Shown piece by piece: positions 7,015-9,796 of a stretch of 9,796 nucleotides of DNA. Numbering within the stretch: position 1 is the first letter of the stretch; the number at the start of each line of letters is the position of its first letter. Position numbers and translations under genes: made by a program. Below the pieces are notes generated by a model that saw only the letters and a program-made list of their open reading frames with translations, searched no databases and was not told where the DNA came from. The stretch is from Clostridia bacterium (GTDB lineage Bacteria > Bacillota > Clostridia > Oscillospirales > Butyricicoccaceae): NCBI GenBank assembly GCA_017556565.1, contig JAFYMQ010000024.1:1-9796 (forward strand), written 5' to 3'.

Positions 7015-7902
7015 ATGAAGTTTGCAAAAGTTGCGCTCAAAGATACCCTGAATATAAGCGGGATTTATTCGGTACATTATTTCGAGTTTTCCAAAACCTA
7101 TACCTTCCCCGGCGAGAGCCACGATTTCTGGGAAATGGTCTACGTGGACAAGGGGCGGATAATCGCCACCGCAGGCGAGCGTGACATGGTGCTGCAAAGC
7201 GGCGAGGTCATATTCCACAAGCCCGACGAGTGGCACAACATACGCGCCGACGGGGCGGTCGCGCCCAACGTAATGGTAGTGTCCTTTGACTGCCGCAGCC
7301 CCGCCATGGCAGCTTTGATCTCCCGCAAGCAAAAGATCAGCTCATCCCAGCGGGAGGTATTGGGCGAGCTGCTGAGCGAGGCGCAGCTGGCATTCTCCTC
7401 CCCTCTGGGCGACCCCTACGACAGCACTCTGGTGCGGCGCAAAAACAGCGCTACGGGCTGCGAGCAGCTTGTCAAAGTGCATCTGCTGAGATTTTTGCTC
7501 TCGCTGCTGCGCGAAAGTGCCTCCCCCGCCGCCACCGACCGCAAGCGCGGCTCGCTGCCTCTGCTGGACGCCATAATCGAGTATATGGAGCAAAACCTGC
7601 ACCAAAAACTCACCCTCACCACTCTGGCGCAGGAGTTCCACGTGAGCCAGTCGCACATCAAGCGGCTGTTTGCCCAGTACCGCAGTCGGGGAGCTATGCA
7701 GATTTTTGCCGATATGAAGGTCAGCCGCGCCAAGCAGCTGCTGCGCGAAAGCGACCGGAACGTCACCGAGATCGCCGAAAGTCTGGGCTACGACAGTATC
7801 TATTATTTTTGCAACCAGTTCAAAAAACATACGGGTATGTCACCCCTTGAATACCGCCGCAGCGTAATCGCCACCGGTGATATAGCAAAAAACCTGTACT
7901 GA
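7015..7902 (+). CDS. AraC/XylS-family transcriptional regulator with N-terminal cupin sensor
   Basis: A 295-residue protein. Residues about 15-95 form an AraC-type cupin ligand-binding domain (HDFWEMVYVDKG, LQSGEVIFHKPDEWHNI). Residues about 184-285 are the double helix-turn-helix DNA-binding domain, with the first HTH at LTTLAQEFHVSQSHIKRLF and the second around TEIAESLGYDSIYYFCNQF, followed by the family signature KKHTGMSPLEYRR. The start at 7015 is preceded by AGGCGG (7001-7006, 8 nt spacing); an in-frame ATG at 6982 has no such site. It is transcribed divergently from the nagB-ROK/nagA operon across 158 bp. The simplest inference is that it senses an amino sugar or an intermediate and activates that operon, perhaps the GH20-like genes too. 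The ligand cannot be read from sequence. Its stop codon lies in the loop of its own terminator hairpin. Confidence 0.92.
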   Translation: MKFAKVALKDTLNISGIYSVHYFEFSKTYTFPGESHDFWEMVYVDKGRIIATAGERDMVLQSGEVIFHKPDEWHNIRADGAVAPNVMVVSFDCRSPAMAALISRKQKISSSQREVLGELLSEAQLAFSSPLGDPYDSTLVRRKNSATGCEQLVKVHLLRFLLSLLRESASPAATDRKRGSLPLLDAIIEYMEQNLHQKLTLTTLAQEFHVSQSHIKRLFAQYRSRGAMQIFADMKVSRAKQLLRESDRNVTEIAESLGYDSIYYFCNQFKKHTGMSPLEYRRSVIATGDIAKNLY

Positions 7903-7919
7903 GCAGGTTTTTGTTTTTT
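7888..7919 (+). terminator. Rho-independent terminator of the AraC-family gene
   Basis: AAAAACCTG (7888-7896) pairs with CAGGTTTTT (7904-7912) around a 7-nt loop, followed by G and six T. The stop codon TGA (7900-7902) is in the loop, so the left arm is coding sequence. It separates the AraC-family gene from the WYL gene. Confidence 0.8.
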
Positions 7920-7935
7920 CGGGGGTGTTTTGTCA

Positions 7936-7986
7936 TTTATTGTACTTTATTCGGGACAGCAGATATGTTATAATATGTACAATAAA
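7936..7986. repeat. Perfect 10-bp inverted repeat bracketing the WYL promoter
   Basis: TTTATTGTAC at 7936-7945 is the exact reverse complement of GTACAATAAA at 7977-7986. The arm centres are 41 bp apart, close to four helical turns. One arm lies just upstream of the -35 region and the other covers the expected start site. The left arm is upstream of transcription, so this is not an RNA hairpin; it looks like a pair of operator half-sites. A second, shorter repeat, TGTTATA (7966-7972) with TATAACA (7990-7996), overlaps it. Confidence 0.55.
7946..7974 (+). promoter_or_regulatory. Promoter of the WYL regulator gene (extended -10)
   Basis: A perfect TATAAT at 7969-7974 is preceded by TGT, giving an extended -10 element (TGnTATAAT). 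The hexamer 17 nt upstream (TTTATT, 7946-7951) is a weak -35, which an extended -10 tolerates. Transcription should begin near 7981, leaving a leader of about 36 nt with GGAGGG (8005-8010) 6 nt before the ATG at 8017. This position rules out the longer frame starting at 7930. Confidence 0.75.
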
Positions 7987-8016
7987 CAGTATAACAAACA
8001 TTGCGGAGGGTTTTGT

Positions 8017-9003
8017 ATGGCAAAAGGTTCCAATCAGAAGCTCAAGATGCTTTATCTTGCACAGTATCTCATGCGCAACACCGACGAAAAGCACCCTGTT
8101 ACCATTGCACAGATAATCGCCCATCTCAAGACTCACGACATCCCCGCCGAGCGCAAGAGTCTTTATAACGATATTGAGGCTCTGCGTGATTTTGGACTGG
8201 ATATTATCCAGACCAGAAGCAAAACTACCGGCTACTACATCGGCTCCCGTGATTTTGAGACCGCTGAGCTCAAACTGCTTGTGGACAGCGTTCAGTCCAG
8301 CAAGTTCATCACCCACCAAAAGACCCTGGCTCTTATCAAAAAGATTGAAAATCTGGCAAGCATCCACGATGCCCACCAGCTGCAGCGCCAGATACACATC
8401 TGCAACCGCGTCAAGACCTCCAACACCACCGTCTACTACTCCATCGATACCCTGCACAACGCCATGTCCGACAACAGACAGATTGCTTTCAAGTACTACG
8501 AGTACACGGCCGCCAAGGTACGCAGACAGCGCCGCGACGGAAACGATTATATAATGAGCCCCTTCAGCCTGATATGGGACGACGAGAACTACTATATGCT
8601 GGCATGGGACGAGGAAATATCCCAGTTCAGACACTTCCGCGTGGACAAGATGAACGATATCCGCATCCTGAACGAATCCAGACTGGGTGTGGATGAGTTC
8701 AAAAAGCTGGATATGTCCGCCTACTCCAAGATGACTTTTGGTATGTTTGCGGGCAAGGTGCAGAACGTACGCATGCGGTTTGCCAACCATCTGGCAGGCG
8801 TGGTGTTTGACAGATTCGGTATAGACACCATCACCTCACCCGACGGCGAGGGACACTTTGCGTTTACCTGCGAGCTTGCGCCCAGCCCCACCTTCTATGG
8901 CTGGATCGCAACTTTTGGCAAGGATGCCGAGATACTCTCCCCCGCCTCGGTCAGGGAAGAAATGAAAAACCGCATCACCGAAATCGCGGATCTGTACAAG
9001 TAA
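8017..9003 (+). CDS. WYL-domain transcriptional regulator (HTH-WYL-WCX)
   Basis: A 328-residue cytoplasmic regulator. Residues 1-75 are a winged HTH of the DeoR-like type found in WYL proteins (LKMLYLAQYLM, TIAQIIAHL, ERKSLYNDIEALRDFGLDI, TGYYIGSRDF). Residues about 150-220 form the WYL domain (NRQIAFKYYEY, IMSPFSLIWDDENYYMLAW, FRHFRVDKMNDI); the defining W-Y-L tripeptide reads Y192-Y193-M194 here. Residues about 248-326 are the WCX C-terminal extension (VRMRFANHLAGVVFDRFG, FYGWIATFG). Such proteins bind DNA and respond to ligands, often nucleotides or nucleic acid, but targets vary widely. The start at 8017 has GGAGGG 6 nt upstream. It has its own promoter and terminator, so it is a single-gene unit. 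The inverted repeat around its promoter suggests autoregulation. No neighbouring gene clearly identifies its target. Confidence 0.93.
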   Translation: MAKGSNQKLKMLYLAQYLMRNTDEKHPVTIAQIIAHLKTHDIPAERKSLYNDIEALRDFGLDIIQTRSKTTGYYIGSRDFETAELKLLVDSVQSSKFITHQKTLALIKKIENLASIHDAHQLQRQIHICNRVKTSNTTVYYSIDTLHNAMSDNRQIAFKYYEYTAAKVRRQRRDGNDYIMSPFSLIWDDENYYMLAWDEEISQFRHFRVDKMNDIRILNESRLGVDEFKKLDMSAYSKMTFGMFAGKVQNVRMRFANHLAGVVFDRFGIDTITSPDGEGHFAFTCELAPSPTFYGWIATFGKDAEILSPASVREEMKNRITEIADLYK

Positions 9004-9014
9004 AACCTATATAT

Positions 9015-9054
9015 AACAAAAGCACTTATGGCAGATGCCATAAGTGCTTTTGTT
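9015..9054. terminator. Bidirectional Rho-independent terminator between WYL gene and hisIE
   Basis: A perfect 18-bp stem: AACAAAAGCACTTATGGC (9015-9032) pairs with GCCATAAGTGCTTTTGTT (9037-9054) around the tetraloop AGAT. The outer A/T ends give U-rich tails on both strands. It lies 11 nt after the WYL stop, and its right edge touches the hisIE stop codon (9054-9056), so it serves both converging genes. Confidence 0.92.
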
Positions 9055-9692
9055 TATTTCATAGTTTCCTGCTTGATTTTCTTGTCCACGATGTGGCGGG
9101 AGGCCAGTTCGGTGCGGATATCGTTGAGAGAGATGCCCATTTCGATCATCAGTACCAGCACGTGGTAGGCAAGATCGGAGATCTCGTAGATGGTTTCCTC
9201 CTTGCTGTCCTTCATAGCGCCGATTACTACCTCGGTGCATTCTTCGCCGACTTTTTTGAGGATCTTTTCTTTGCCCTTGGAGAACAGATAGGTGGTGTAG
9301 GAGCCTTCTTTGCCCTCAACCTTTCTGCCTACCAGCATCTCATACAGGCCGTCTATGGAAAACTCGGGGGTGTCGCTTTCAAAAATCTTGTCGTTAAAGC
9401 AGCTGTCTGTGCCCAGATGGCAGGCGGGGCCGTCTTTGATAACGCGGACTACCAGTGCGTCGCGGTCGCAGTCGGCGGTGATGGACACGATATGCTGGCG
9501 GTTTCCGCTTGTTTCGCCCTTGCGCCACAGCTCCTGACGGGAGCGCGACCAGAAGCAGGTCATGCCCTCACGCATGCTTATCTCCAGGCTTTCGCGGTTC
9601 ATATATGCAACGGTCAGCACCTTGCCGGTAAAATGATCCTGAACAACGGCAGGGATAAGTCCGTTTGCGTCAAACTTGAGGCTGTTAATCAT
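9054..9692 (-). CDS. hisIE: Bifunctional phosphoribosyl-AMP cyclohydrolase / phosphoribosyl-ATP pyrophosphatase
   Basis: This 212-residue protein carries out steps two and three of histidine biosynthesis: PR-ATP to PR-AMP plus pyrophosphate (HisE), then ring opening to ProFAR (HisI). Residues 1-110 are HisI, with QDHFTGKVLTVAYMN, FWSRSRQELWRKGETSGN, the metal ligands in DCDRDA (D74, D76, D78) and the zinc cysteines in GPACH and SCF (C91, C98). Residues about 113-200 are HisE, with SYTTYLF, KVGEECTEVVIGA (acidic E150, E151, E154) and E170/D173 in the YEISDLAYHVLVLM helix. The length is typical for the fused form. The start at 9692 has GGAGG 8 nt upstream, within the end of hisF, and overlaps the hisF stop as ATGA. 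It appears to be the last gene of a histidine operon, as a strong terminator follows directly. Confidence 0.97.
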   Translation of the reverse strand: MINSLKFDANGLIPAVVQDHFTGKVLTVAYMNRESLEISMREGMTCFWSRSRQELWRKGETSGNRQHIVSITADCDRDALVVRVIKDGPACHLGTDSCFNDKIFESDTPEFSIDGLYEMLVGRKVEGKEGSYTTYLFSKGKEKILKKVGEECTEVVIGAMKDSKEETIYEISDLAYHVLVLMIEMGISLNDIRTELASRHIVDKKIKQETMK

Positions 9693-9796
9693 TTCTGTTT
9701 CCTCCGCATTTCTATACCTTGGTCGGCAAGGTAGGTTTTAAGATCTTCGATAGCCACTTCTTTGAGGTGGAATATGGACGCTGCCAGTCCCGCATC
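9689..9796 (-). CDS. hisF: Imidazole glycerol phosphate synthase cyclase subunit, C-terminal end only
   Basis: The minus-strand frame is open from the window edge (base 9796) to a TGA at 9691-9689, giving the last 35 residues. The segment DAGLAASIFHLKEV followed by IEDLKTYLADQGI matches the conserved HisF C-terminus (typically A-D-A-x-L-A-A-S-I-F-H, then L-K-x-Y-L-x-x-x-G-I). HisF, with HisH, makes imidazole glycerol phosphate and AICAR from PRFAR. Its final residues (MRRKQK) are encoded by the bases that also hold the hisIE ribosome binding site, and its stop overlaps the hisIE start by 4 nt (ATGA). That supports one operon in the order hisF-hisIE. The rest of the gene lies beyond the window. 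Confidence 0.9.
   Translation of the reverse strand, partial: DAGLAASIFHLKEVAIEDLKTYLADQGIEMRRKQK

Noticed and set aside
7930..8016. Upstream ATG extending the WYL protein by 29 residues
   Set aside because: That start lies before the promoter's -10 box at 7969-7974 and has no ribosome binding site, whereas the ATG at 8017 has GGAGGG at ideal spacing.
1..9796. CRISPR arrays, insertion sequences, integrase sites, tRNA or rRNA genes, riboswitches
   Set aside because: I saw no regularly spaced repeats, transposase or integrase frames, cloverleaf sequences or conserved riboswitch cores. The longest shared stretches come from the duplicated GH20-like genes.

Overview
The window looks like a chromosomal segment from a low-to-mid GC Gram-positive bacterium of the class Clostridia, probably a gut Ruminococcaceae/Oscillospiraceae-type commensal. 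This rests on strong GGAGG ribosome binding sites, U-tract hairpin terminators, a WYL-family regulator, a fused hisIE, and a non-PTS (ROK kinase) route for amino sugars. The genus is an inference. I see no mobile elements, tRNA or rRNA genes, or CRISPR array, and no gene-free stretch above 300 bases.

Layout. (1) Bases 1-4099, plus strand: two tandem GH20-like glycoside hydrolase genes 10 nt apart. The first is cut at its 5' end by the window edge and the second is complete (758 aa). (2) A perfect 16-bp bidirectional hairpin terminator (4102-4138) separates them from a convergent minus-strand operon. (3) Minus strand, 6856 to 4141: a single-chain fusion of glucosamine-6-phosphate deaminase (NagB) with a ROK sugar kinase, followed with an 8-nt overlap by nagA. 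(4) Diverging from this operon at 7015-7902 is an AraC-family regulator with a cupin sensor; the 158-bp divergent intergenic region carries a candidate direct-repeat operator. (5) 8017-9003, plus strand: a WYL-domain transcriptional regulator, whose promoter is bracketed by a perfect 10-bp inverted repeat. (6) After a second bidirectional terminator, on the minus strand, the end of a histidine operon: the last 35 codons of hisF, then hisIE with an ATGA overlap.

How the genes fit together. The two GH20-like enzymes lack a visible export signal where this can be judged, so they would release N-acetylhexosamine from imported oligosaccharides inside the cell. The ROK half of the fusion would phosphorylate GlcNAc, NagA would deacetylate GlcNAc-6-P, and the NagB half would convert GlcN-6-P to fructose-6-P and ammonia. 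The enzymes for phosphorylation and deamination are therefore on one polypeptide, and the enzyme for the step between them is encoded by an overlapping gene. The AraC regulator is placed to control this set. The WYL regulator and histidine genes look like separate transcription units. The most interesting items are the NagB-ROK fusion, a conserved CxCxxC motif beside the catalytic Asp-Glu of both GH20-like proteins, and the two candidate operator arrangements.
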